From Vibrio sp. B1FLJ16 (GTDB lineage: Bacteria > Pseudomonadota > Gammaproteobacteria > Enterobacterales > Vibrionaceae): 64,000 nucleotides of DNA. The stretch lies in NCBI RefSeq assembly GCF_905175385.1, contig NZ_HG992750.1:744001-808000 (forward strand), written 5' to 3'. How positions within the stretch are numbered: the first letter of the stretch is position 1; every line of letters begins with the position of its first letter. The notes beneath the pieces were generated by a model. The model searched no databases. It saw nothing but the letters and a program-made list of their open reading frames with translations, and was not told the origin of the DNA. A program made the position numbers and the translations under genes. Below are positions 35,358 to 44,095 of this stretch, one piece after another.

Positions 35358-35708
35358 TTACGCTCCATGTGCATTTTGTTGTAACAATTTTATAACATCA
35401 GGGGTTCATCAAAAGCTGTCAATCAACTTTTTAGGTATTCATGATGTTGCGCATGATTTTCTGAGGTTTTATCTCCTTGGTGATGGAGATATTCCTGAGT
35501 TCAAAACTGTCAGCGGTATTGCAGCAGCTATGACAAGCGCAAAAGTGGTGTAAATATAAGACTGGTGGCAAGCTATAACTGGACATCCGGACGATGTCTA
35601 GCGTCAGCATTTGGTGAAATCCATTAGCTTTGGTGGCTTTAGACTACTGCTATCTTAAGCGCGGGTATAGAATCTATGTGATTGCACTGAATAGATGAGA
35701 ACTTACAG
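35358..35708. other. Intergenic stretch with a small hairpin
   Basis: No gene is seen in these 351 bases. A 7-bp hairpin, TATCTCC (35470-35476) with GGAGATA (35485-35491), is the only clear structure; no T-run follows. Promoters of both neighbouring genes are expected here but none stands out. Confidence 0.4.
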
Positions 35709-36269
35709 TTGAAGACGAAAATTAAAGCGAGAATCTTAACCATATCTGCTGCTGTATTACTGGTTAATGGCTGTGCAAGCTACAGTATTACCGAGCGAGA
35801 TATGAATCAATACCTTGAGGAAAAAGCAACGATTAATCAATCCGTAGGGGTTGAAAACGTTATGTATGCGCAAGTCTCCGTTGACGATCTCGAAGTGAAA
35901 ATTGGGCGTGTCGATGATGATCGTATTTCGGTATTTGCTAACACAAAGGCGGACGTGCAGTTTTTAACGCAACGTACGGTAGGGTTGGATCTCGATCTTG
36001 AATTTAGTGCGGTTCCAAAATACGACCAACAAACCGGTGAAGTATTTTTGCAATCACTACGGCTGGAGAAATTTGAAGATAAAAGTAATCTACTGACACC
36101 GGAGATCACCAATCTGATTAAGCCTGCGGTTTCGATGATCGGTTACGCATTGTCAAATCAGCCAGTTTACAAACTAGAAAGTGATAAGGTTCAGTCAATC
36201 CTACTGAAATCGGCGAGTCCGAATCTGGTGATTAAAAACAACAGATTAGTGATTGAGTTATTCGATTAG
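35709..36269 (+). CDS. DUF1439 family lipoprotein (YceB-like)
   Basis: A 186-residue lipoprotein starting with TTG at 35709, which fits the signal peptide MKTKIKARILTISAAVLLVNGCAS with lipobox VNGC. The rest (SITERDMNQYLEEKATINQSVG, DDLEVKIGRVDDDRISV and SNQPVYKLESDK) matches the YceB/DUF1439 family of periplasmic lipid-binding-like proteins of gamma-proteobacteria. The exact function is not known; a tubular lipid-binding fold has been described for the family. It is not clearly linked to a neighbour. Confidence 0.8.
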   Translation: MKTKIKARILTISAAVLLVNGCASYSITERDMNQYLEEKATINQSVGVENVMYAQVSVDDLEVKIGRVDDDRISVFANTKADVQFLTQRTVGLDLDLEFSAVPKYDQQTGEVFLQSLRLEKFEDKSNLLTPEITNLIKPAVSMIGYALSNQPVYKLESDKVQSILLKSASPNLVIKNNRLVIELFD

Positions 36270-36342
36270 AAGCTCACTCGAAATCCGCCGATGAATCCTC
36301 TATAGCATTGTCAGTGTCATAGTCTCGGCGGAAATAGGAACG

Positions 36343-36777
36343 CTACTTTTCATCACTTCGACGTAAATTGGTGTCCAGTTCAAGGCACAGCACTCTTAAC
36401 GCTTCAATACTCTCTGCAGACATGCTCGAATGCGACTCAAGTTTCGCGGTTAACTCTCGTGCATCATCTTTTAACTGGCTCCCCTTAGCTGTCAGTGAGA
36501 TGACTTTTTTACGCTCATCCAAATCAGAAACTTTTCGAGTCAATAAGCCTTTTGATTCTAAGCGCTTAACGATGGGTGTCAGGGTACCTGAATCTAAATG
36601 AGTATCTTGGGAAAGCTCTTTCAGGCTAACGTCGTTTTTACACCACAATGAATGCATCACTATGTACTGAGGGTAGGTGAGATCGTATTCGTCAAGCAAT
36701 GGACGGAACGCGCGTACCAACGAGTTGGTCGCGGTGTATAAAGCAAAACAGACGTTATCTGATAATTTCTCGGCCAT
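36343..36777 (-). CDS. MarR/OhrR-type regulator
   Basis: A 144-residue MarR-family regulator; the start at 36777 (MAEKLSDNVCFALYTATN) is favoured over an ATG four codons upstream. The winged helix is VSLKELSQDTHLDSGTLTPIVKRLESKGLLTRKVSDLDERKKVISLT. Cys9 in NVCFALYTA sits where OhrR carries its peroxide-sensing cysteine, so a thiol-based redox switch is possible. It is divergent from the CurA-like reductase, and two identical 12-bp near-palindromes lie between them, so it probably represses that gene and itself. Confidence 0.9.
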   Translation of the reverse strand: MAEKLSDNVCFALYTATNSLVRAFRPLLDEYDLTYPQYIVMHSLWCKNDVSLKELSQDTHLDSGTLTPIVKRLESKGLLTRKVSDLDERKKVISLTAKGSQLKDDARELTAKLESHSSMSAESIEALRVLCLELDTNLRRSDEK

Positions 36778-36836
36778 GACGGAATCCAATTTTGAGCATA
36801 AGTCAATGTTAACAAATTTTCCGTAATTTAAAATGC

Positions 36837-36848
36837 TTTGTGCGCAAA
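36837..36848. promoter_or_regulatory. Probable MarR operator, copy 1
   Basis: TTTGTGCGCAAA is nearly palindromic (TTTGYGCRCAAA) and is repeated exactly 72 bases further on, in the gap between the divergent marR and curA-like genes. This copy lies 60 bases before the MarR-gene start. MarR proteins bind such inverted repeats as dimers. Confidence 0.65.
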
Positions 36849-36908
36849 TTATTTTTGAGCAAAGTGGTTGCTTTCTTATTTATCCCAAGTTAACGTATTC
36901 GCAAATTG

Positions 36909-36920
36909 TTTGTGCGCAAA
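36909..36920. promoter_or_regulatory. Probable MarR operator, copy 2
   Basis: TTTGTGCGCAAA again, flanked by GCAAAT (36901-36906) on the left and ATTTGC (36923-36928) on the right, so the whole site is a 28-base nested inverted repeat. It lies 98 bases before the reductase start. Confidence 0.65.
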
Positions 36921-37017
36921 CTATTTGCTGGCCAAGCAATAGATAAACGAAAACGTGAGTACTGTTTATTATTGATGAATGGTTTCGCGTACCTCAAAAA
37001 AGTAAGAGAGAAAGATA

Positions 37018-38013
37018 ATGATCAGCCAACAAATCCACTTAGCATCACGCCCAGTCGGTATGCCGAAAAAAGAAAACTTTAAGTCTGTTGAAGTCGAGTT
37101 ACCGGCGATTCAAGAGGGTGAAGTGTTAATCAAGAACACTTGGATGTCCGTTGACCCATACATGCGCGGCCGTATGTATGTGAGAGAGTCATACATTCCA
37201 CCTTTTGAAATTGACCAAGTATTGGAAGGTGGTGCAATTGGTGAAGTCATCGAATCAAAAAATGACAACTTCCCGGTAGGTTCAAAAGTCAGCAACATCA
37301 GCGGTTGGCGTACGACGTTTATCAGTGATGGTTCTGATTTAACTTTACTTCCAGCAGTTGGCTTGCCAGACCAGCACTTCCTCGGTGTTATTGGTATGCC
37401 TGGGTTAACGGGTTGGGTAGGGCTGTTTAAAATCGCTAAGCTTAAGCCGACTGATACTGTTTTTGTTTCTGCAGCATCCGGTGCGGTAGGTAGCGTAGTT
37501 TGTCAAATCGCTAAACTGCATGGCTGTAAAGTAATTGGCTCAGTAGGCTCGGATGAGAAAGCTGAACTAGTGAAAGCAATGGGCGCAGATGCGGTTATCA
37601 ACTACAAAAAAGTTAATGATCTGACTCAAGCACTACGCGAAGCTGCGCCAGAGGGCATCGATGTTTACTTTGAGAACGTAGGTGGTGCGCACCTAGAGGC
37701 AGCCTTAGAAGTTCTTAATCCTTACGGTCGTATTCCTGTATGTGGCATGATCGCAGATTACAACGCAGATAAGCCTCAACCGGGTCCAAGCAATCTACTG
37801 CAAATCAACACTAAAAAGCTGACAATGCAAGGCTTTATCGTAATGGATTACTGGGATTGCACTGGTGAGTTCGTTCAGCAAATGGGTCAGTGGATTAAAG
37901 AAGGCAAAGTGAAGTCTGAAGAGACGGTATACGAAGGCCTAGAAAATGCAGCTGAAGCATTCATCGGCCTGTTTGAAGGCAAAAACAAAGGTAAGATGCT
38001 GGTTAAACTTTAA
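37018..38013 (+). CDS. curA: Zinc-free MDR NADP-dependent reductase (CurA / leukotriene B4 reductase type)
   Basis: A 331-residue medium-chain reductase without zinc ligands. VDPYMRGRMYVRESY (residues about 40-54), GMPGLTGWVGLFKIAKLKP, the NADP motif VFVSAASGAVGSVVCQIAKLHGCKVIGSVGSDEK and YFENVGGAHLEAAL are marks of the PtgR/CurA/YncB subfamily. These enzymes reduce the C=C bond of reactive alkenals and of curcumin. Control by the divergent MarR-type regulator, possibly by electrophiles or peroxides, is inferred from the shared operator region. GAGAGAAAG precedes the ATG. Confidence 0.9.
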   Translation: MISQQIHLASRPVGMPKKENFKSVEVELPAIQEGEVLIKNTWMSVDPYMRGRMYVRESYIPPFEIDQVLEGGAIGEVIESKNDNFPVGSKVSNISGWRTTFISDGSDLTLLPAVGLPDQHFLGVIGMPGLTGWVGLFKIAKLKPTDTVFVSAASGAVGSVVCQIAKLHGCKVIGSVGSDEKAELVKAMGADAVINYKKVNDLTQALREAAPEGIDVYFENVGGAHLEAALEVLNPYGRIPVCGMIADYNADKPQPGPSNLLQINTKKLTMQGFIVMDYWDCTGEFVQQMGQWIKEGKVKSEETVYEGLENAAEAFIGLFEGKNKGKMLVKL

Positions 38014-38101
38014 CTCGTTGATTACATGAAAATTCATTGCGGCTTTCTGTTCAAAGCCGCAATTATCCTTACCTTATTCGCTGTGGTGCAAGGTTGGAAT
38101 G

Positions 38102-38611
38102 CTATATCTGCCCAGAGTCAATTTTGTTAGCGATGTCTTTCATTGTGTCGATCATTCCATGCTCAAATAATAGGGCATCGGTAAAGGTGTATGACTTAGA
38201 CCAAACGCTTTCGGGTTCTTTCCTGTCTAGTGTTATAAATGCATAACCACCACCGCCTTCACCATCGGCATTAAAAGCACGTCCAAGTTTTAGTCGCTCA
38301 CCATCTACAACACCTTCATCGTTGAATTTGCCTTTGGGTAATCCACCTTCCGCTGCCGTTTTAAAAAACTTACCTTCTAGTGTGTCTAGGAACCAACGCA
38401 AGCCGTGTTTGGGAAACTCGATTTGGTAGTGCAGCCATTTACTTTTTCCGGTTCGCTTGTTGGTAAAGTATTTTGCGGTTGCGAGAATGATGTAGTTATC
38501 AATCAATAGAAAGTAGAAGTTTTTTGTTGCTTCATCATCATCCGGTACTGTTGCGATCAAGTTTGGGTCCTGACCCACCGTTAGTGGGTCTATATCTTTA
38601 AATTGCTTCAT
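38102..38611 (-). CDS. Unknown protein, probable immunity partner of the PAAR protein
   Basis: A 169-residue cytoplasmic-looking protein of unknown family, with no signal peptide. It has VPDDDEATKNFYFLLIDNYIILATAKYF and YQIEFPKHGLRWFLDTLEGKFF at the N-terminal half and a glycine-rich region (GEGGGGYAFITLD). Its start overlaps the end of the PAAR gene by 14 bases, so the two are translated together. In type VI secretion, an immunity gene commonly follows the effector gene in this way. The immunity role is inferred from position only. Confidence 0.7.
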   Translation of the reverse strand: MKQFKDIDPLTVGQDPNLIATVPDDDEATKNFYFLLIDNYIILATAKYFTNKRTGKSKWLHYQIEFPKHGLRWFLDTLEGKFFKTAAEGGLPKGKFNDEGVVDGERLKLGRAFNADGEGGGGYAFITLDRKEPESVWSKSYTFTDALLFEHGMIDTMKDIANKIDSGQI

Positions 38612-39770
38612 TAGTTTCTCTTTTCCCGATGTTAATTCGATTTATGGCTCCCGCTTTTTCTAACGTTCCTAGTGTTTGTGGGTTTTTATCCCACGTAAAG
38701 GTTTCAGGTGGACCGTATTCAACGTCATCATCTATGTCACCAAACGGCGTAGTGTCATATGACACATTAATGTCTCTGGTGACGCCGTTACCAAGAAAGT
38801 GTTCGTTTGCACCTAAACGTTGTTCGATTTGAAAGCGAGTACGTAAGGTGTCGGTCTGGCTAGGGATAAAGCCAAGTTCTTGGCAATATTCGATAAAATC
38901 TTCCTGCATTTTTAACTTTATACCTTCTTCTTCGGCTGATACTTTGACTTGTTCATAGTATCGACTGAATTCTGGTGTCATGCATGGTGCAATTAAATCG
39001 AAGCTATCTTCAAATTCAGTGGACAATTCAGATTCCGTAAACCCACCAATTCTCTCGTAGGTAGGGATGAAGCTAAGCATGTCGCCTATTTCGTTAGCTT
39101 TTTTATGGTCGATGAGCAATATGGTGTATTCACAATCTGGCTTATATTCAATCCCTACAGCATTGCAGATAGCTTCTGGGTCCGTATCTCCGTGTTCAGC
39201 TTGAGTGAATGTGGTTGTCCAGTACTTTAATTCGGTTGCACCTTCAGGTTTGTAACCAATATAGCCATCATCTTTGTTGTATTCGGACTCGATAATACGA
39301 AATAGCAGTGGTTCATCTAATCCTTTTTGAACAATGTCTCTTTTATCAGCAGTAGAGTAGGCTGAGCCTGGCAAAGCCGCACCTCCTTCACGGGCTGCAT
39401 CGACATAAGGCTTGGCATCCAACAAGCGCTGTTTTGCTTCTTCATAAGTTGTAGGTGGAGGCTGCTTATCGGCACGATATTTCTCACCAATTAAGACAGT
39501 TGGGTTACCAATGACGATCTTACCACCGTGTTTAGTTGAGTCGCCCATTCTGGCTGCCGGTTTACCATTAATGAATACTGAGCCAGAGCCTTGGCTTATT
39601 GAGTCGGGTGGGCCGACACATATGAGTCGGTCTCCTTCACGGGCCGCTGACAAACCTCCAATTTTCACATTGGGTGAACCAGCGACTACCGGACCGCCTA
39701 CATGCGGGACCTTAGCGGTAACTTTGGGACAGATATGCATAGATGTTAATGTTGCGGCAGGCTTACCCAT
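38598..39770 (-). CDS. PAAR-domain protein with C-terminal effector-like extension
   Basis: A 390-residue protein. The start at 39770 (MGKPAATLTS) has AAGGGAG just before it and fits the PAAR family start; an upstream ATG would add ten residues. Residues 1-95 are a PAAR spike domain (HICPKVTAKVPHVGGPVVAGSPNVKIGG, GDRLICVGPPDSISQGSGSVFINGKPAARMGDSTKHGG, NPTVLIG). The remaining 290 residues match nothing I recognise and have no membrane helix. PAAR proteins sit on the VgrG tip of type VI secretion systems and often carry a toxin. No other T6SS gene is in the window, so this is an orphan module. Confidence 0.85.
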   Translation of the reverse strand: MGKPAATLTSMHICPKVTAKVPHVGGPVVAGSPNVKIGGLSAAREGDRLICVGPPDSISQGSGSVFINGKPAARMGDSTKHGGKIVIGNPTVLIGEKYRADKQPPPTTYEEAKQRLLDAKPYVDAAREGGAALPGSAYSTADKRDIVQKGLDEPLLFRIIESEYNKDDGYIGYKPEGATELKYWTTTFTQAEHGDTDPEAICNAVGIEYKPDCEYTILLIDHKKANEIGDMLSFIPTYERIGGFTESELSTEFEDSFDLIAPCMTPEFSRYYEQVKVSAEEEGIKLKMQEDFIEYCQELGFIPSQTDTLRTRFQIEQRLGANEHFLGNGVTRDINVSYDTTPFGDIDDDVEYGPPETFTWDKNPQTLGTLEKAGAINRINIGKRETNEAI

Positions 39771-40081
39771 AACAGCTCCCTTGTGTGATTTGAGTTGCAT
39801 ATCTTAATCCCGGTCGGGAAACGATATCCGGTGGTTAGGGAAATCTTTGGATTCAGTTCACATACTAGCTATGAAGAAGTTGCCGCCAAATTATCTTTTA
39901 TCAAATCGCTCATTACTGGATGGGAATTTTGTTAAGACGTTCGCAATGTGTTTAATTTGAGGTTAGTGCTTTGTTTTTATTGATAAAAATACTCACCTGG
40001 TCGCAACATACATGCAATGAGTAGGTTCTAATGAGCCCTCACGATTTGTATTTTTTAAACTCTATATTTGAGGTGTTATAG
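39771..40081. other. Intergenic stretch
   Basis: These 311 bases between divergent genes are AT-rich and hold no gene. A small hairpin (CCCGG/TCGGG, near 39808-39818) lies close to the PAAR gene. AGGTG before the GTG at 40082 is a plausible ribosome-binding site for the lipoprotein. Confidence 0.35.
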
Positions 40082-40909
40082 GTGAAAGGCAGAAAACAAT
40101 TGCTACTCATGACAAGTATTTCGGTTTTGACAGCATGTGGCGGAGGTGGTGGAGGGAAAGAAGAGTCATCTGTTCCTGCTGCCGGCAGTGTTGTAGAGAT
40201 AGCAGCAACGACCCCAGGTAGTGCTTCATCTTCCGGGTATAATACAAGAGATCTCGCTTACAATATTAACATCATCTTTGACAATAATAATTGGAGTGTA
40301 ACAGGAGTATCCACGATAAGTGCATCTCACCTGACGGGTACTAACAGCGGTTTGGATGTTAGCGACACCGATAAAGTTTCATCCTATATAGATGGGGAAG
40401 AGTTGGTACTAAATGAAAACTGGGACAGTGTTAATGGAAGTTACTACACATTTCCATTGTCCAGAGATGCCAATATTTACGAGTTCAAGTTTACCCGAGG
40501 TGATGTAATTGTGGTGGAAGGCAGTATTGATTCTCTGCCGGAATACATTCACGCAGTGGGTACGGCAAGTGGTAACGATGTCCAAATTGAAATCACCGAG
40601 AATTCAGAACACAAGTACACTTACAACGCTGAGTCGCTCGAATGTAAGTCTGCCGGTGATTATGGTTACTACACCATCGAGAACAATTTCTATCTCGGAG
40701 ATGATGCTGTATTGCTTACTGATGATTACCGAAAGTCTATCGTTGATGCTTTTGGTGTTGAAATTGGGGATCTACAAGCCAGTTATGAAAGCTGCAACGT
40801 TTCAGTATTTTTAGTTGCCGAGTCTCAGCGAATCAATATAACGAAGAGCCACAGAAATATCGGTATTCATCCAATTAGCATTCATTTGGTTGAAGTGCCA
40901 CTTTTCTAA
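40082..40909 (+). CDS. Unknown lipoprotein
   Basis: A 275-residue lipoprotein with initiator GTG. The signal peptide is MKGRKQLLLMTSISVLTAC with lipobox LTAC, then a glycine run (GGGGGGKEESS) of the kind common in Vibrio surface or envelope proteins. The remainder is rich in Ser, Thr, Asn and Tyr, and beta-strand-like, with no family I recognise. It is a lone gene, ended by a very strong hairpin, and lies divergent from the PAAR gene. Confidence 0.75.
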   Translation: MKGRKQLLLMTSISVLTACGGGGGGKEESSVPAAGSVVEIAATTPGSASSSGYNTRDLAYNINIIFDNNNWSVTGVSTISASHLTGTNSGLDVSDTDKVSSYIDGEELVLNENWDSVNGSYYTFPLSRDANIYEFKFTRGDVIVVEGSIDSLPEYIHAVGTASGNDVQIEITENSEHKYTYNAESLECKSAGDYGYYTIENNFYLGDDAVLLTDDYRKSIVDAFGVEIGDLQASYESCNVSVFLVAESQRINITKSHRNIGIHPISIHLVEVPLF

Positions 40910-40924
40910 ACTAAAACGCCACAC

Positions 40925-40968
40925 AATGAAAACAGCGCCAAAATTTGAATTTTGGCGCTGTTTTCATT
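40925..40968. terminator. 21-bp perfect inverted repeat terminator
   Basis: A 21-bp arm at 40925-40945 is matched exactly by its complement at 40948-40968 with two bases between. The core is ACAGCGCCAAAATT; the right arm ends in a T-rich stretch (GTTTTCATT). It ends the lipoprotein gene. Confidence 0.9.
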
Positions 40969-41207
40969 TGATATCACGCCAGCTTTGGTTGAGACAGGTA
41001 GCCTTTTGCATAATCCTTATGTAAGTCGGAAACTGTTTTACTCTCAGATATGGTTTAAATAGCTTCACGTCAATGGAATGTAGCTCAAGAGAACAACGCT
41101 TCTAGAACAATCACAATCTCAATTCTGCTACGGAAAGTCTCTTTTTACATTATGCTATGCGCTTAATGCTACTATTGTTAAAGATGTAAATAATCAGGTG
41201 TTATGTT

Positions 41208-42323
41208 GTGAACCAGGAGCAGTTATCTAAACTCATCGACAACATTTATGATGCTGCTCTTAACTCTGAGTCTTGGGCAACGGTATCCCTTGAAATTCAA
41301 AAATATATTGGAGGTCACACTGTCAACTTCGCCATTGAAGATACGAGTGCTCATCACTTTAGGTATCTTTTTTCTAACGGAGTCACTGCCAGTGATGTCG
41401 ACTACTACCAAGCTAATGTTATTCAGAGGGATGAATTAACCGATATCTTTGAGAATAACCCTTTAGGTCAGGCGCTACTTACTCAAAATATATGGACTCT
41501 TGAGCAGTTGGAACGGGTTTGGGCATACAACGAATATTACAAAGGAATTGGGCAAACGTACTTTAATGCAGGCAAGTTTTATCAGGCTGATAATATAAGG
41601 GCTTTTATTGCGGTAGCACGCTCCCGATTTGACTCGAAGTTTAATGCTTCTGAGCAGCAAAAGTTACAGTTGATTTTACCTCATTTGGCGAGAGCATTAT
41701 TTATCAGTAAAACTCTTTTGAGTCAGGATACTACAATAGAGGCTTTAGGAGACACCTTTGAGCGTCTGTCAGCGGCAGTAATCATGCTTGATATCCGAGG
41801 GAAAGTGATTTTTTCTAATAAGAAAGCGATTCCTTTCTTGGTTAAAATGAAAAATGCTTGTAGTCATTACAATATCCAATTACCAAATGATGCTGCTAAC
41901 TTACAGCTTTCAACACAGATCAATAAAATGTTGAATGGTTCTGTCTATCAGGAAGGGACGTGTTTGCCTTTTTTGTTCAATGGTGTACGCCATATCGCAT
42001 ATTGCTTCCCGTGGTGCTCAAGCTTTAATCATCAGGAATGGTTTGGAGATGCCTCCCGTTGCATTGTCTTTATCGTATCTTCATCTTCATTTACTGTGGC
42101 AGGTCGTTACTTGATGGCGCTGTTTAAGCTCTCTAATGCAGAGGTCAATATTGCCGAAGGGTTAATTCGGGGTCAATCAACCAGAGAGCTATCACAAAAC
42201 TTATTTGTTTCAGAAGCAACAGTCCGTTTTCATGTTAAAAACATACTGAGAAAAACAGAGACAAATAGCCAAGTTGCCGCAGTCAGTACCATGCTGAGGA
42301 ACTTAGTGGTTTCCTTACCATAA
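41208..42323 (+). CDS. LuxR-type transcriptional regulator with unknown N-terminal domain
   Basis: A 371-residue regulator that starts with GTG. The C-terminal DNA-binding domain (about 302-366) reads LSNAEVNIAEGLIRGQSTRELSQNLFVSEATVRFHVKNILRKTETNSQ, a clear LuxR-type helix-turn-helix. The N-terminal 300 residues carry two weak PAS-like stretches (for example YLFSNGVTASDVDYYQAN and VIMLDIRGKVIFSNKKA) rather than the acyl-homoserine-lactone binding domain. It is a solo regulator with no synthase or kinase nearby. A perfect 20-bp palindrome lies 140 bases downstream of its stop, ahead of an unknown gene it may control. Confidence 0.85.
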   Translation: MNQEQLSKLIDNIYDAALNSESWATVSLEIQKYIGGHTVNFAIEDTSAHHFRYLFSNGVTASDVDYYQANVIQRDELTDIFENNPLGQALLTQNIWTLEQLERVWAYNEYYKGIGQTYFNAGKFYQADNIRAFIAVARSRFDSKFNASEQQKLQLILPHLARALFISKTLLSQDTTIEALGDTFERLSAAVIMLDIRGKVIFSNKKAIPFLVKMKNACSHYNIQLPNDAANLQLSTQINKMLNGSVYQEGTCLPFLFNGVRHIAYCFPWCSSFNHQEWFGDASRCIVFIVSSSSFTVAGRYLMALFKLSNAEVNIAEGLIRGQSTRELSQNLFVSEATVRFHVKNILRKTETNSQVAAVSTMLRNLVVSLP

Positions 42324-42783
42324 AATATATTCATTCTTTATCTGTACTTTAATTTTTTTTGGTTGGTATTCATACATTAAAACAAGAGCATGAGATGACT
42401 CTTTAGTTGTGTTCATTAGTACTCTAAATAGGCATGTTTTGTTATATTTTTTATATAAATAAAACTATCAAATTTGATAGTTGCTTGAATCATAATCTTA
42501 TCTATTTTTACTTATATTGTGGGGTGCACATAAATGTTCTCTCTGGAAGAAATTACTTCAGCAGAGAGTTGATGTGTATTCATTATTAATACAATAAGTT
42601 ATCATCATCGACAAGAAAGTAAAACGTCAAGGCTAGAGAAGCCGTTAAAACAAACTACGGCATACATTATTAATCAGATGATAATAACTTGTTAGGTGCC
42701 TGCTAGATATCATGAAAATACCAACACGTAATCATTGTATTGTTGGCTTTGAATAAATTAGTAGGATTAATAAGGTAGTTATC
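42324..42783. other. Regulatory-looking intergenic region
   Basis: 460 AT-rich bases with no gene but several inverted repeats: the palindrome at 42463-42482, a 7-bp stem CTCTCTG/CAGAGAG (42539-42545 with 42562-42568), and a long-range pair AAGTTATCATCATC (42596-42609) with GATGATAATAACTT (42677-42690), 13 of 14 matched. Such density suggests a controlled promoter or a structured leader for the 42784 gene. Confidence 0.55.
42463..42482. promoter_or_regulatory. Perfect 20-bp palindrome, possible LuxR-type operator
   Basis: AACTATCAAATTTGATAGTT is fully self-complementary. It has the NNCT-N12-AGNN layout of las/rhl and lux boxes, which are also 20 bases. It lies 302 bases upstream of the 42784 gene and 140 bases after a LuxR-type regulator gene. 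Binding is not shown. Confidence 0.55.
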
Positions 42784-43917
42784 ATGGCATACGTTACTCC
42801 AAATACTGCAGTTGAACCTCGTGAAATAAGAAAAGCGACACTTTCTCAAAATGATGCACAAGCCTTGGGTCCACTTCAGCATCTACCTGGTACCTGGGCA
42901 AATATTCGTCCGGAACACCGTTTAATCAAATCTGATGGCGAAGCAGATCCATTTCAATCTGAAGGCACTTTGACGGGCACGGGAGCTAGTGATTTTGACG
43001 GGCGTGGTTGGAACTTAATCGCTTTACCGTTTGCTAACCAAGTTGGCGCGCCATATCGTATTTTAATGAATCAATATAATGAGGTACTCAAGTTTGATCG
43101 CATTGACGATAACGTACCGAATAGAGGCTTTATCAATGGCCAGCAGGCAGACCAAAAAGTTGCAGCATTAGACTATGTTCAGCAAATTGCGCAAATAGCA
43201 TCTGATGATAACCCGAAAAGTCAGGTGGCTGGAGATGCGCTCGCGGCCATACATCATGAGCCCGGATTTTTCCTTCATATGAAGGAGCAAACGATTGATG
43301 GTTTTAATGTAGCCCGCCTAGCGACCATCCCACATGGTAATGCAGCAACCGCCATCGGTAAGGCTGGAGATCCTATAGAAGGTCAACCGATAATTCCGGA
43401 GCTGAGTTCTTTTCCTGAAGGTGCTATTCCAGTACCTCCTGGTATAGACCCTGCACAATTCATCGCACAAGCAGTTGAAGAACAAAGTGACCCAAGTAAC
43501 TATCTTTTCCCATATCATTTCTTTAAACACAATCCGTTTAAAGGTGTATTGAACAACAATCCAAACTTTCCCGGTTTTAACACGGTGAATTCCAACGCGT
43601 TATTGAACTTTTTGCCTAACGATATCGTGCGTACTACGGTATTACCGCTTAACACTGATGTGCGACAAGCGGGTATCCGCAACATTCCTTTCATAGAGCA
43701 AGAGGCAGATGCTTCGCTCATGCGCTCTACATTCTGGATAATGGAGCGCGAAGGCCTGGATAGTATGGGTAACCCAAAACTGTTGTTAGCATATTCACAA
43801 TTTATCTTCCTCGATTTCTTTGCACGTAGAGACGGTGTAGAAGGGAAAATTCGTTGGCCTCACATCTCTATCAATGTAATGGAAAAAATCTTAGGACCGA
43901 ACGGTGAAGAACTATAA
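42784..43917 (+). CDS. Unknown protein with LPGTW...IPHGN motifs
   Basis: A 377-residue cytoplasmic protein with no signal peptide or membrane helix. Motifs in order: LGPLQHLPGTWAN (residues about 29-41), GRGWNLIALPF, LMNQYNEVLKFDRIDDNVPNRGF, IHHEPGFFLHMKEQTIDGFNVARLATIPHGN, and a C-terminal WPHISINVMEK. I remember similar motif sets in scattered bacteria and fungi without known function. The GTW motif and the likely beta-rich fold resemble lipocalin or nitrobindin barrels, which is only a suggestion. The gene stands alone behind an elaborate leader region. The start has no strong ribosome-binding site. Confidence 0.7.
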   Translation: MAYVTPNTAVEPREIRKATLSQNDAQALGPLQHLPGTWANIRPEHRLIKSDGEADPFQSEGTLTGTGASDFDGRGWNLIALPFANQVGAPYRILMNQYNEVLKFDRIDDNVPNRGFINGQQADQKVAALDYVQQIAQIASDDNPKSQVAGDALAAIHHEPGFFLHMKEQTIDGFNVARLATIPHGNAATAIGKAGDPIEGQPIIPELSSFPEGAIPVPPGIDPAQFIAQAVEEQSDPSNYLFPYHFFKHNPFKGVLNNNPNFPGFNTVNSNALLNFLPNDIVRTTVLPLNTDVRQAGIRNIPFIEQEADASLMRSTFWIMEREGLDSMGNPKLLLAYSQFIFLDFFARRDGVEGKIRWPHISINVMEKILGPNGEEL

Positions 43918-44095
43918 ATACAGTCATGGGTTCGCTGGTTTATATAGAGATACGATTTAAATAAAATTCGAAATCAAATTATTTTTATAATTAATATTGC
44001 GATTATAGGATCAAAATGACGTTCTAGTTAAAGCTTAAATAATCAGGCCAAAATTGTGTTTGTTTATTCCTTTAGTCCCTATCTAGGAGACGAGA

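Noticed and set aside
38598..39770. Possible Rhs or polymorphic-toxin protein
   Set aside because: No RHS/YD repeats or pre-toxin motif are present, only a PAAR domain and an unknown tail.
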